Shown here: in pieces, positions 35,535 to 44,135 of the stretch
Layout: every line of letters begins with the position of its first letter
Numbering within the stretch: position 1 is the stretch's first letter
DNA from: Acidimicrobiia bacterium
Lineage (GTDB): Bacteria; Actinomycetota; Acidimicrobiia; IMCC26256; PALSA-610
Length of the DNA stretch: 64,000 nt
Assembly: GCA_036271555.1 (NCBI GenBank)
Contig: DATBAK010000004.1
Location: 27,269 to 91,268 of the forward strand
Direction: 5' to 3'
Made by a program: the position numbers and the translations under genes
Notes under the pieces: model-generated
Seen by the model: the letters and a program-made list of their open reading frames with translations, nothing else
What the model was told of the DNA's origin: nothing
Databases searched by the model: none

Positions 35535-36362
35535 CTACTTCGCGGTGCGATCCAGCAGCCGGCGGGCGGCACCTCCGAGGAAGAGCGCCAACGCCTCCTC
35601 GTCGAGCGGCAGCTCCCGCGCCTCCGCGAGGGAGCGCCGCATGGGGAACCACGGCTCGTCGCTCCCCCAGATCATCCGGCCGCGGAACGCCTTGGTGCTC
35701 ATGAACTTCACGAGGCCGGGGTCGAAGTACTTCGGCGCGTACGCGGTGCACGAGAGGTACAGGTTCGGCCACTTGCGCATGTAGTTCATGAGCAGCTCTT
35801 CGTAGGGGTGGCCCATGTGCGCGCCGATGACGACGAGATCCGGAAAGTCGATCAGCACGTCTTCGAGCAGCTGCGGGTGCTGCACGCTCGAACGCACCCG
35901 CGGTCCGGGCACGCCGACGTTGATGCCGACCGGGATCCCGAGCTCCTCGCACACCTGGTAGATCGGGTAGTGGCGCGCGTCGTTGATCGGCACCTGCGTC
36001 GCGAGCGGTGTGACGCGCACCATCGCGAAACGCGGGTGCTCGGCGAGCCCGCGAATGCGCTTCACGTCGCGCGTCGGACGCAGGCGGTCGCTCACCACCG
36101 CGCACACGAGGAAGCGGCCGGGGTGCGCGTCGGCGACCTCGAACATCGCCTCCGGCCCGCCCTTGACGAGGCCGGTCGTGAGCACGCCGGTGGCCACGCC
36201 CTGCTCGTCCATCACCCGGAGCAACGCCTCGACGCCGACCCCCTCGCTGCCGTCGCCGCCGAGGTAGCCGGGGATGTGCGCGTTCTCCTCTTGCCCGAGG
36301 AACTGCGCCGCCGACTTCGGCGTCACGAGGTTGACCCAGATGTCCAGAACGTCGGCGCTCAT
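35535..36362 (-). CDS. Amidohydrolase-family protein lacking the N-terminal HxH
   Basis: 275 aa. TIM-barrel signals typical of family-2 amidohydrolases: VIGAHMGHPYEELLMNYMRK, SCTAYAPKYFDP, and RMIWGSDEPWFPM. The usual D-x-H-x-H after strand 1 is replaced by LDIWVNLV, so the standard metal site cannot form. It may use another metal arrangement, or it may be a partner of the divergent amidohydrolase rather than a full enzyme. ATG at 36362 is chosen over 36455 because the longer form would include the operator palindrome. Confidence 0.8.
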   Translation of the reverse strand: MSADVLDIWVNLVTPKSAAQFLGQEENAHIPGYLGGDGSEGVGVEALLRVMDEQGVATGVLTTGLVKGGPEAMFEVADAHPGRFLVCAVVSDRLRPTRDVKRIRGLAEHPRFAMVRVTPLATQVPINDARHYPIYQVCEELGIPVGINVGVPGPRVRSSVQHPQLLEDVLIDFPDLVVIGAHMGHPYEELLMNYMRKWPNLYLSCTAYAPKYFDPGLVKFMSTKAFRGRMIWGSDEPWFPMRRSLAEARELPLDEEALALFLGGAARRLLDRTAK

Positions 36363-36406
36363 TCGCTCGCTCCTCGGCGTCCGCCGCTTTCGCCCGTCAT
36401 GAGTTG

Positions 36407-36422
36407 CTGACGCTAGCGTCAG
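36407..36422. promoter_or_regulatory. Perfect palindromic operator between divergent amidohydrolase genes
   Basis: CTGACGCTAGCGTCAG is a perfect 16-bp palindrome. It ends 4 bases before the GTG of the plus-strand amidohydrolase and 44 bases before the minus-strand one. Nearly the same site occurs at 60307-60322 ahead of a third amidohydrolase. The size fits a TetR-family operator; the regulator gene is not identifiable in this window. Confidence 0.68.
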
Positions 36423-36426
36423 GTTT

Positions 36427-37671
36427 GTGAGCGCAGCAACGAAGACAACGAGCACGCAGGACCGCGACGCGACCGGCGGTCCACTGCCCGACCGCTACGT
36501 CGTCGTCTCCGCCGACTGCCACGCCGGCGGCTCGATGGACCAGTACCGCGAGTACCTCGACGCGAAGTACACCGAGTCGTACGACGCGTGGCGCGGGAAG
36601 TACTCGAACCCGTTCCGCGACCTGCAGGGCAGCAGCCGCAGTCGCAACTGGGACACCGATCGCAGAAACCGCGATCTCGAAGCCGACGGCACGGTCGCCG
36701 AGATCATCTTCCCGAACACGGTGCCGCCGTTCTTCCCCACCGGTGCGCTCGTCGCCCGCCCGCCGACGAAGGACGACCTCGAGCTGCGCTGGGCCGGTCT
36801 GCGGTCACACAACCGCTGGCTCGCCGACTGGTGCTCGCAGCAGCCGCAGCGCCGCGCCGGCATCGCGCAGGTCTTCGTGAACGACATCGACGCCGCGATC
36901 GCGGAGGTGCGCTGGGCCCACGAGCACGGGCTGCGCGGCGGGGTGCTGATCCCCGGCGTTCCCGACGACACCGAGCTGCTCCCCTACTTCCGGCCCGAGT
37001 ACGACCCGTTCTGGCGGGTCTGCGAGGAGCTCGGGATGCCCGTGAACTACCACTCGGGCAGCGGTCACCCCGACTACGGCGACGCGCCCGCGTCGGGTGC
37101 GATGTGGCTCATCGAGACCGGCTGGTTCGCGCACCGCGCGTTCTGGCAGGTGATGATGGCCGGCGTCTTCGAGCGCTTCCCGAACCTCACGTTCGTGATG
37201 ACCGAGTCGGGCTGCTCGTGGCTGGTCGAGATGCTGCGCATGCTCGACGGATTCCACGCGCAGATGGCGTTCGGCCGCATCGGCGAGCTGAAGTTCGACA
37301 AGGACAACCGGCTGCCGCGCCCGCCGAGCGAGTACTTCAAGCAGAACTGCTACGTCGGCGTGAGCTTCCCCGGAGCCATCGAGGCGAAGGGCATGAGGAA
37401 GCTCGGCATCGACAACATGATGTGGGGCAGCGACTACCCGCACCACGAAGGCTCGACGCCGTTCTCGCGCGAGCTGCTGCGGCTCGGCTTCCACGACTGG
37501 TCGGCCGACGACTTGCAGACGGTGCTCGGGCGCAACGCGGCGAAGGTCTACGGCTTCGACCTCGACGTCCTCGCACCGATCGCGAAGAACGTCGGACCGA
37601 CGGTCGAGGAGCTGCGGGTCCCGCTCGACGGCACGCCCGACGGCGCGACCAGCCCCGGCTTCTACCGGTAG
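36427..37671 (+). CDS. Amidohydrolase family 2 protein
   Basis: 414 aa from GTG. After a short lead, VVSADCHAGGSMDQYREYLD gives the strand-1 Asp/His. Then NTVPPFFPTGALVARPPTKD, GMPVNYHSGSGHPDYGDAP (metal His), the second His/Glu region FPNLTFVMTESGCSWLVEML and the metal Asp in MMWGSDYPHHEGSTPF. It is a metal-dependent decarboxylase or hydrolase of the aminocarboxymuconate-semialdehyde-decarboxylase-like superfamily. The operator at 36407 sits just upstream, so the transcript is probably leaderless. Confidence 0.85.
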   Translation: MSAATKTTSTQDRDATGGPLPDRYVVVSADCHAGGSMDQYREYLDAKYTESYDAWRGKYSNPFRDLQGSSRSRNWDTDRRNRDLEADGTVAEIIFPNTVPPFFPTGALVARPPTKDDLELRWAGLRSHNRWLADWCSQQPQRRAGIAQVFVNDIDAAIAEVRWAHEHGLRGGVLIPGVPDDTELLPYFRPEYDPFWRVCEELGMPVNYHSGSGHPDYGDAPASGAMWLIETGWFAHRAFWQVMMAGVFERFPNLTFVMTESGCSWLVEMLRMLDGFHAQMAFGRIGELKFDKDNRLPRPPSEYFKQNCYVGVSFPGAIEAKGMRKLGIDNMMWGSDYPHHEGSTPFSRELLRLGFHDWSADDLQTVLGRNAAKVYGFDLDVLAPIAKNVGPTVEELRVPLDGTPDGATSPGFYR

Positions 37672-37754
37672 CGGTCGGAGTGCGACGAGAAAGAACCGAC
37701 CGGTAGCGTCGCGCGGGCGCGCGGTCGAGAGGAGCAGGTCGAGAGGAGCAGTTC

Positions 37755-39113
37755 GTGGCGGACAGAGATGCCGACGTGGTCGTCGTCGGCGCCGGCTACG
37801 CCGGGCTGACCGCGGCGCGCGACCTGATCGCCGAAGGCGCGAGCGTCGTCGTGATGGAGGCGCGCGACCGGGTCGGCGGTCGGGTGTGGACCCGCGCGAC
37901 GGAGGACGGCACACCGATCGACGTCGGCGGCGCGTGGATCGGACCCGGCCAGGACGCGGTGTACGCGCTCGCGAAGGAGGTCGGCGTCGGCACGTATCCG
38001 ACGTGGTCGAAGGGCGAGACGGTGCTCGTCTCGCCGGGCGGCACGAAGCGCTACAGCGGCAACTACCCGAACATCAACCCGATCGCGCTCGCGAGCCTCG
38101 GCCTCGCGATCTCGCGACTCGACAAGATGGCCAAGCAGGTGCCGCTCGAGGACCCGTGGAACGCGCCGAACGCCGCACTGTGGGACGGTCAGAGCGCGGG
38201 CACGTGGATCGACTCGAAGGTCAACATCGCGAGCAAGGACGCGCGCGACCTCGTCGCGTCGGTACTGCGAGGACTCTGGACGTCGGAGCCGTCCGAGGTC
38301 TCGCTGCTGCACACGCTGTACCTCATCCGCTCCGCGGGCGGACTCAACAAGCTCGTCGGCGTCGAAGGCGGCTACCAGCAGGACCGCATCAGCGGCGGCG
38401 CGCAGCTCATCGCGGAGCGTCTCGCCGACGCGCTCGGTGACGCGCTGCTGCTCGAGACGCCGGCGCGCGAGATCGAGCAGGACCAGCACGGCGTCACGGT
38501 CTGGGGCGACGGCCTCGAGATCCGCGCCGAACGCGTCGTGGTCGCGATTCCGCCCGCGCTCGCGGGACGCATCCACTACGAGCCGATGCTGCCGAACGCG
38601 CGCACACTGCTCACGCAGCGCACGCCCGCAGGATCGATCATCAAGATCGCGGCCGTGTACGACGAGCCGTTCTGGCGTGCCGACGGCCTGTCCGGGCAGA
38701 CCGTCGCGCCGGATTCATTGGTGGAGCTCACGCTCGACGCGTCGCCCGAGACCGGCGCGCCCGGTGTCATCGCCGCGTTCGCGTTCGGTCCGCGCGCGAA
38801 CACGCTGTCGACCTACGTCGACGCGCAGCGCCGGCAGTTCGTGCTCGCCGCACTGGTCGAGCGTTTCGGTCGCAAGGCGTCGGCGCCGCGTTACTACGAG
38901 GAGCACGACTGGTCGCGTGAGCGCTGGACCGAGGGTTGCTATCTCGCGCACCTTCCGCCCGGCGTGATGACGCAGTTCGGCGCGGCGCTGCGCGCGCCCG
39001 TCGGACGCGTGCACTGGGCGGGCACCGAGACCGCGACCACGTCGCACGGCACGATCGACGGCGCGATCCGCTCGGGCAAGCGCGTCGCGGCCGAAATCGT
39101 CGCAGCCGAGTAG
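37755..39113 (+). CDS. Flavin-dependent amine oxidase
   Basis: 452 aa from GTG. N-terminal FAD-binding dinucleotide motif VVVVGAGYAGLTAARDL, the GG motif RDRVGGRVWTR, and DVGGAWIGPGQDAVYALAKE. The C-terminal WAGTETATTSHGTIDGAIRSG is the conserved FAD-binding end of monoamine oxidases. It oxidises an amine to an aldehyde, ammonia and H2O2. It is likely co-transcribed with the amidohydrolase upstream (83-base gap). Confidence 0.9.
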   Translation: MADRDADVVVVGAGYAGLTAARDLIAEGASVVVMEARDRVGGRVWTRATEDGTPIDVGGAWIGPGQDAVYALAKEVGVGTYPTWSKGETVLVSPGGTKRYSGNYPNINPIALASLGLAISRLDKMAKQVPLEDPWNAPNAALWDGQSAGTWIDSKVNIASKDARDLVASVLRGLWTSEPSEVSLLHTLYLIRSAGGLNKLVGVEGGYQQDRISGGAQLIAERLADALGDALLLETPAREIEQDQHGVTVWGDGLEIRAERVVVAIPPALAGRIHYEPMLPNARTLLTQRTPAGSIIKIAAVYDEPFWRADGLSGQTVAPDSLVELTLDASPETGAPGVIAAFAFGPRANTLSTYVDAQRRQFVLAALVERFGRKASAPRYYEEHDWSRERWTEGCYLAHLPPGVMTQFGAALRAPVGRVHWAGTETATTSHGTIDGAIRSGKRVAAEIVAAE

Positions 39114-39173
39114 TCGACCGCGGGCCTGACTCGCGGGCACACTGCACGGGGCAGCGGGCGAGAGGAGACATGG

Positions 39174-40316
39174 GTGGGCGGCCACGAGCACGACGACACG
39201 CGCGACGACGAAGACGCGCGCGACACAAAGGGTGGGTTCACCCGCCGGCGGCTGCTGCTCGGCCTCGCGGCCGGCGGCGCGGCGGGCACGCTGCTCGGCA
39301 GCGGCGTCACCCAGCTCGCGGCGGCCGGCGGCAAGCCGTCGGGCGCCGCCGCGCAGTTCATGGGCCCACCGCCGGCGCTCTCGAACACGCCGCAACTGCG
39401 TGAGTACTGGCTGCAGGCCGAGTCGTTCCTGCACGACCTCGCACCGAGCGGTCGGAACGACATGATGGGCACGCACGTGCTCGGCAGCCAGTTCTGGGCG
39501 CTCGGGTACCGCGCCTACACACCCGGATGGGGCAAGGTGCTGCCGGGCAACGACGACATCGGCGCGAACGACGGCATCCCCGGCCCGACCCTGCGCGCCG
39601 CGGTGGGCGACAAGGTGCGCGTGCACCTGCGCAACGCCGACACGCATTACGGCTGGCCGCACTCGCTGCACTCCCACGGGTGGATGTACACGCCCGCGAG
39701 TGACGGCGCATGGACCTATGTGCATCTCGACGCGCCCGGCGTCGCGATCGCGCCGGGCCATCACTACACCTACGAGTACACGGTTCCGCCCGACTCGGTG
39801 GGCACGTGGCCGTACCACGACCACTCGACGCCGCGCATGATCATGCCCAACGGCACGACGATGGACGACGACGGCGGCATGGGCACGATGGAGCTCGGCG
39901 CCCAGCTCGGCCTCATCGGCACGATCGTGATCACCGACCGGCACACCAAGCCCGTCGACCGCGAGATCGTGCTCTTCATGCACGACATGTACCAATCCGA
40001 CGTGCCCGCGCTCTCGCAGGACTTCGACTGCTTCAACGGTCGCGCGTTCATCCCGAACACGCCGGAGATCCACGTGAAGGTCGGCGACCGCGTGCGCTGG
40101 CGCATCGCCGCGCTCGGCGCCGAGTTCCACGCGTTCCATCTTCACGGGCACCGATGGAACAACGGCATCCGCAACGTCGACAGCGAGATCCTCGGCCCGT
40201 CGACAACGCTCGACATCGAGTACACGGAGAACAACCCGGGCGAGTGGCTCTACCACTGCCACGTGGTCGACCACTTCGCGGGCGGCATGGTCGGCTGGTA
40301 CGTCGTCGACAAGTAG
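39174..40316 (+). CDS. Tat-exported two-domain multicopper oxidase
   Basis: 380 aa. An acidic lead is followed by the twin-arginine motif TRRRLLLGLAAGGAA (R24-26) and a signal region. Copper ligands: HSLHSHGW in domain 1, WPYHDHSTPR (type 2/3 coppers), then HAFHLHGHRW and WLYHCHVVDHFAGG in domain 2. At about 340 residues mature it is the two-domain laccase type, shorter than the 500-aa three-domain enzymes. GTG at 39174 has GGAGA upstream; an ATG at 39170 is in another frame. It may oxidise phenols, metals or bilirubin-like substrates. Confidence 0.9.
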   Translation: MGGHEHDDTRDDEDARDTKGGFTRRRLLLGLAAGGAAGTLLGSGVTQLAAAGGKPSGAAAQFMGPPPALSNTPQLREYWLQAESFLHDLAPSGRNDMMGTHVLGSQFWALGYRAYTPGWGKVLPGNDDIGANDGIPGPTLRAAVGDKVRVHLRNADTHYGWPHSLHSHGWMYTPASDGAWTYVHLDAPGVAIAPGHHYTYEYTVPPDSVGTWPYHDHSTPRMIMPNGTTMDDDGGMGTMELGAQLGLIGTIVITDRHTKPVDREIVLFMHDMYQSDVPALSQDFDCFNGRAFIPNTPEIHVKVGDRVRWRIAALGAEFHAFHLHGHRWNNGIRNVDSEILGPSTTLDIEYTENNPGEWLYHCHVVDHFAGGMVGWYVVDK

Positions 40317-40323
40317 ACGCGAA

Positions 40324-40351
40324 AACGGCCCCGTCCGGAGACGGGGCCGTT
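40324..40351. terminator. Bidirectional hairpin terminator
   Basis: 12-bp arms 40324-40335 and 40340-40351 (AACGGCCCCGTC pairing with GACGGGGCCGTT) with a CGGA loop. It starts 8 bases after the multicopper-oxidase stop and 22 bases before the stop of the opposing gene. Confidence 0.72.
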
Positions 40352-40373
40352 CGCGATTCGGAGCTCGCCTACG

Positions 40374-41537
40374 TCAGGAGCACTTCTTCGCGGGCGTGCG
40401 GAACGTGCCCCCGCTCGAGTACCAGCCGTTGGCGCCGATGCTCGGCTTCTGGTGGTAGAACCAGCTGAAGAACGCCAGCTCCTGCAGGTGGTAGGTCTTC
40501 CCGTTGATCGTGTCCGAGATGATCGTGCCACTCAGCGGGTCGCCGGTTTCGAGGTTCGCCTGGCAGCCGCTCACCTGACCGATGTGGCCCCACGGCTTCG
40601 TCGGGTTCACGACGTTCGGGTCGTTCATCCACTCGGAGACTTCGTGCGTGAGCGCCGAGACGTCGGCGGTGCCGCTGAAGTCGCCGGTGTTGTCGTAGTT
40701 CGCCACGCCGAAGGTCTGGAACTTTCCGCCGTTCGTGAAGGTGTCGTGGAAGCCGAGAACGCAGCAGTTCGACGGCGTGCCCTGGTACATCACGACGTTC
40801 TCGAGCAGGAACAGCGGGAACACCGTGGTCGCGTTCGGGATGTTCGGGATCAGCGTGTTCTTCACCAGATTCTCGAACCAGCTGATCTCCATCGCGCCGA
40901 GCTTGCCGTTCGCGCAGGGCGCCGTCCCTTCGGCCGAGTCGGCCGCGGGGACGTTGACCGTCACCGTCGGCATCGTCGTGAGCGGCAGCTTCACGTGGTA
41001 GCCGGGGTTGATCGCGCCCGGCTTCGTGAACTTGTAGAACTCCTCACGCTGGAAGGCGTCGTCGTACGTCGCCTTGCCGAGCGGCACGCCCTGGCTCGCG
41101 GACCAGTTCTGAGCGACGAACACGGGCGACTTCTGCGTGCGCGAGAGCGCGGTCGCGGAGTCGCAGCTGTTCGCGGCGGACGGGTCGAACACGTCGCCGT
41201 TGGTGAGGTGGATCCGGAGCGGCACCAACACCGTCTTCACCGTCGTGCTCGGCGTCGCCTGGTGGATCGACGGGTCCTTGCCGACCATCGTGTAGGTGAA
41301 GGTCGACGTCCCGTCCTTGACGCTGTTCGTCCACAGCGGGATCGACGCCTTGGCGCTCGCAGCCTTGATCGCGTTGACCTGCGCCGCCGAGCGCGGAGGC
41401 GCCCAGTCCAAGCGAGCGTGCTTGATCGTGATCCTTCGCACGGCCGCCGGTGCTGCGCTCGCGTTGGCCGCGAACGCCAACGAGGCGAATGTCGCGAACG
41501 CGGCCGCGCACGCGACGAAACGAGATGATCGGGACAC
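40374..41537 (-). CDS. Secreted protein with HEVSE motif, putative metallopeptidase-like
   Basis: 387 aa from GTG. A signal peptide (about 1-27, SRSSRFVACAAAFATFASLA with cleavage near AAPA) is followed by a Thr/Asn-rich exported domain. DVSALTHEVSEWMNDPNVVN holds a metzincin-like H-E-x-x-E with a downstream Asp. This could be a zinc site in which Glu replaces the second His. Several cysteines (CCVLGF; SGCQAN; KKCS) would form disulfides outside the cell. No exact family is recognised. It shares the hairpin terminator with the multicopper oxidase. Confidence 0.68.
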   Translation of the reverse strand: MSRSSRFVACAAAFATFASLAFAANASAAPAAVRRITIKHARLDWAPPRSAAQVNAIKAASAKASIPLWTNSVKDGTSTFTYTMVGKDPSIHQATPSTTVKTVLVPLRIHLTNGDVFDPSAANSCDSATALSRTQKSPVFVAQNWSASQGVPLGKATYDDAFQREEFYKFTKPGAINPGYHVKLPLTTMPTVTVNVPAADSAEGTAPCANGKLGAMEISWFENLVKNTLIPNIPNATTVFPLFLLENVVMYQGTPSNCCVLGFHDTFTNGGKFQTFGVANYDNTGDFSGTADVSALTHEVSEWMNDPNVVNPTKPWGHIGQVSGCQANLETGDPLSGTIISDTINGKTYHLQELAFFSWFYHQKPSIGANGWYSSGGTFRTPAKKCS

Positions 41538-41599
41538 GAGGCGCCCTCCACTGGTACCCGCGAATGAGCCCGCCCCACCCGCTCGAGTGCGGCGCAGTC

Positions 41600-41961
41600 T
41601 TACCAAACGCAGCCCGTCCCGTCCATGACCCTGCCCGTCAGCAAGCAGCCGATCGTCGACCGGCGCGTCCGCCGCGCACGGCTGCTCGGCGCCGAAGACG
41701 CCCGGCGCGCGCAGCTCGGATGAGAGCATCTGGCGCGCGAGCACCAGCGCATCCTCGAGCAGCTGAGTGTCGGAGACTTCCTGACCGGTCGCCCGTGCGA
41801 GGTCGACGCGTGCGTGGCGACGTCGAAGTTCGCGATGTTCAGCGCGATCGTCGCCGGCATCTCGCCGAACGGAAGCTTCACCGTCTTGCCCATCGCGCCG
41901 GGCCGCGCGAACGCCGCGAGCGCGCTCCGAGAACCGGCTGCAGCATCTCGAGACCTTCCAC
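41600..41961 (-). pseudogene. Decayed TIGR03086/maleylpyruvate-isomerase-type metal-binding protein gene
   Basis: A real start (ribosome site AAGGGG, then GTG at 41961 giving VEGLEMLQPVL) is followed by an internal deletion that joins directly to AFARPGAMGKTVKLPFGEMP and LNIANFDVATHA. Right after ATHA a one-base loss shifts the frame: the next family residues, DLARATGQEVSDTQLLEDAL and QMLSSELRAPGVFGAEQP, continue in the other frame. A second shift restores TGRVMDG before TAA at 41600. The intact family are ~190-aa DinB-like proteins related to mycothiol-dependent isomerases. Confidence 0.75.
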
Positions 41962-42049
41962 GGCGTTCCCCTTCGCGTGATCCGACGGCTTGTCGCGCGG
42001 TCTTCGCCGTGGCGCGGCGTCTCGGATCACCGCGCGGCATGATCCTCCG

Positions 42050-42898
42050 ATGGCCATCGAATACGACGCCGGCTACGGACGGCTCGTCGACACAACCGTG
42101 CGCGTCGCGACCTGGAACGTGTGGGGCCGCTACGGGCCGTGGGAGGCGCGGCTCGCCGCGATCACCGAGACCCTGCGACGCGTCGACGCCGACATCGTCG
42201 GGCTCCAAGAGGTGTGGGAAGACGACACGCGCAGCCAAGCCGCGGAGCTCGCGGCCGCGCTCGGCTACGAGGGTGTCGTGTACGCCGCCAACCTCGAACG
42301 TGACGGCGCGCGCTCGGGCAATGCGGTGCTCGCCCGCTGGCCGATCCGCGCGCACGAGGTGCACACGCTCCCCCGCGTCGCCGGTGACTTCATCGACGAG
42401 GAAGGCGAGGAGCGGCTCGTCGTGCTCGCCGAGGTCGACGGGCCGCGCGGTCCGATCCAGATCTACTGCGCGCACCTGAGCTGGCGCGCCGACCACAGCG
42501 CGATCCGTCAGGAGCAGGCGGCCGCGATCTGTCGCTTGGTTCGCGAGCGACGACCGCGATCGTTCCCGGCCGTGCTCCTCGGCGATCTCAACGCCGGCCC
42601 CGACAGCGACGAGCTGCGCATGCTCACCGGACAACGCACGGCCGCGGTACCGGGCGTCGTGTTCCGCGACGCGTGGGAGGCCGCGGGCAAGGAGGGTCGC
42701 GGCGCGACCTGGTCGAACGTGAATCCGTTCGCCGCCGCGAGCCTCGACCTCGACCGCCGCATCGACCACATCCTCCTCGGCGCACCGAAGCTCCACGGGT
42801 GCGGGCAACCGCTCGCGACCGGGCTCGCCGGCGACGAGCCCGTCGACGGCATGTTCGGCTCCGACCACTTCGCGGTCGTCACCGACCTGCGCTACTGA
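42050..42898 (+). CDS. Endonuclease/exonuclease/phosphatase-family protein
   Basis: 282 aa. Conserved fold marks: VATWNVWGRYGPWEARLAAI, the metal Glu in DIVGLQEVWED, the His region CAHLSWRADHSAIRQEQ, the Asp/Asn in LLGDLNAGPDSDE, the dipole RRIDHILLG, and the final SDHFAVVTDL. It is a Mg-dependent phosphodiesterase or phosphatase; whether it acts on nucleic acid, lipids or inositol phosphates is not clear. No signal peptide. ATG at 42050 is family-like; a longer frame from 41990 comes from the pseudogene region. Confidence 0.88.
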   Translation: MAIEYDAGYGRLVDTTVRVATWNVWGRYGPWEARLAAITETLRRVDADIVGLQEVWEDDTRSQAAELAAALGYEGVVYAANLERDGARSGNAVLARWPIRAHEVHTLPRVAGDFIDEEGEERLVVLAEVDGPRGPIQIYCAHLSWRADHSAIRQEQAAAICRLVRERRPRSFPAVLLGDLNAGPDSDELRMLTGQRTAAVPGVVFRDAWEAAGKEGRGATWSNVNPFAAASLDLDRRIDHILLGAPKLHGCGQPLATGLAGDEPVDGMFGSDHFAVVTDLRY

Positions 42899-42999
42899 GC
42901 AGGCGAGCGTTCGGCGCCGAACCCCAGCCGAAGCACCGTGCCGCGACGAGCGACCCCTGCGACCAGGCGCGCTGAGCAGGGCGCGCGTAGCCTCCGACC

Positions 43000-44082
43000 G
43001 TGATCCTCACCGAGCTCGCAGTCGACGCCTCCACGTTCGAGGCCGGGACCGGGTGGGCGCTGAAGCCCGAGGGCGCGTGCAAGGGCGGCCGGCAGGCACA
43101 GGTCTGCGTGCCGCTGCCCGACGACGCGCGCACGGGCGACGGTCGCGTCGACGTTCGCGTCGTCGCCGAACGACTCGGCATGCCGATCGTCACCGACGCC
43201 GAGCGCGGCCTCACGGCGCTCGGTCCCGAGACGGCGCTCACCGGTCGGGCGCTCACGACCGCGGTCGCACCCGAGCTCGAGCTGCCCGACGCGAACGGCC
43301 GGCCGTTCCGGCTCTCGAGCCTGCGCGGCAAGAAGGTGGTGCTCCTCGCCTGGTCGTCCTGGTGAGGCTGCCGCTTCGACCTGCCCGGGTGGCAGGCCCT
43401 GCGCACCGAGTTGCACCCGAAGGGTGTGGAGATCGTCACCGTCGCGCTCGACGTCGACGCTGAGGCGGCCCGGCCGTTCATCGAGGCCGCGCAACCCGAG
43501 CACCCGTCGCTCATCGACTCCGCGCACGTGATCGACGAGAAGTTCGGTGTCGTGAACGTGCCGAACGCGTTGTGGATCGACGAGGACGGCACGATCGTGC
43601 GGCCTGCCGAACCCGCATCTCCGGGCGCGAACGAGGCGCTGGAGTCGTTCCGAACGATCGACCTGTCAACGGTGCCGCCCGATATCGCCGACGTGCTGCG
43701 CGAGGCGCGCAAGATTCGCAGCGAGCCCGAGCGCTACGTCGCGATGGTGCGCGACTGGGCCGAGCGGGGCGCGGCGAGCACGTACGCGCACACGCCCGAC
43801 GAGGTGATCGCGCGTTCGCAACCGCGTTCGATGGACGAAGCGCGCGCCGCCGCCGAGTTCGACCTCGGCCAGCACCTGCATCGCCATGGCGACCACGCCG
43901 GCGCGATCGTCCACTGGCGCGAGGCGCATCGCCTCTATCCGTCGAACTGGACGTACAAGCGCCAGGCCTGGAACTTCGAGGACCCCGTCCGCCAGGGTCA
44001 CACCGACGCGTACGACGGCTCCTGGTTCGAGGACGTCAAGCAGATCGGCGCCGAGAACTACTACCCCGAGCTCGTCGACTGA
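43000..44082 (+). CDS. Probable selenocysteine-containing redoxin (UGA at codon 122)
   Basis: 360 aa if the in-frame TGA at 43363-43365 is read as Sec. Residues 1-85 form an N-terminal domain; about 88-240 a thioredoxin fold: ELELPDANGRPFRLSSLRGK, then KVVLLAWSSW-U-GCRFDLPGW with Sec122 and Cys124, and the cis-Pro loop VVNVPNALWIDEDG. Residues 250-360 are a helical, TPR-like tail ending EVIG-free YYPELVD. The same frame stays open for 239 codons after the TGA with strong family features on both sides. A hairpin 14 bases downstream fits a SECIS. A simple TGC-to-TGA mutation is the alternative. Confidence 0.82.
43380..43396 (+). promoter_or_regulatory. Bacterial SECIS-like hairpin after the UGA codon
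   Basis: Perfect 6-bp stem CCTGCC/GGCAGG (43380-43385 and 43391-43396) with the loop CGGGT. It starts 14 bases after the UGA, and the loop begins 20 bases after it. Bacterial SECIS elements need a short stem-loop with a G in the first two loop bases about 16-37 bases from the UGA. This one meets each condition and also carries GGU in the loop, as fdhF does. Confidence 0.7.
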
Positions 44083-44135
44083 GCTTGTCGGTCGCGCTCG
44101 CTCCCGCGAGCGCGACCAGCTGGCACAGGCGGCGA

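Noticed and set aside
39170..39172. ATG four bases before the multicopper oxidase GTG
   Set aside because: It is out of frame with the Tat signal and copper-binding sequence; only the GTG at 39174 gives the protein.
42505..42882. Minus-strand frame with Ser/Arg-rich protein opposite the phosphatase-like gene
   Set aside because: Antisense shadow: no family resemblance, biased composition, and the plus strand carries a clear conserved enzyme.
43363..43365. Treating the TGA at 43363 as a true stop with two separate genes
   Set aside because: The second part has no ribosome site at its first start, and the thioredoxin fold would be cut in its active-site loop. Sec or a point mutation explains the data better.
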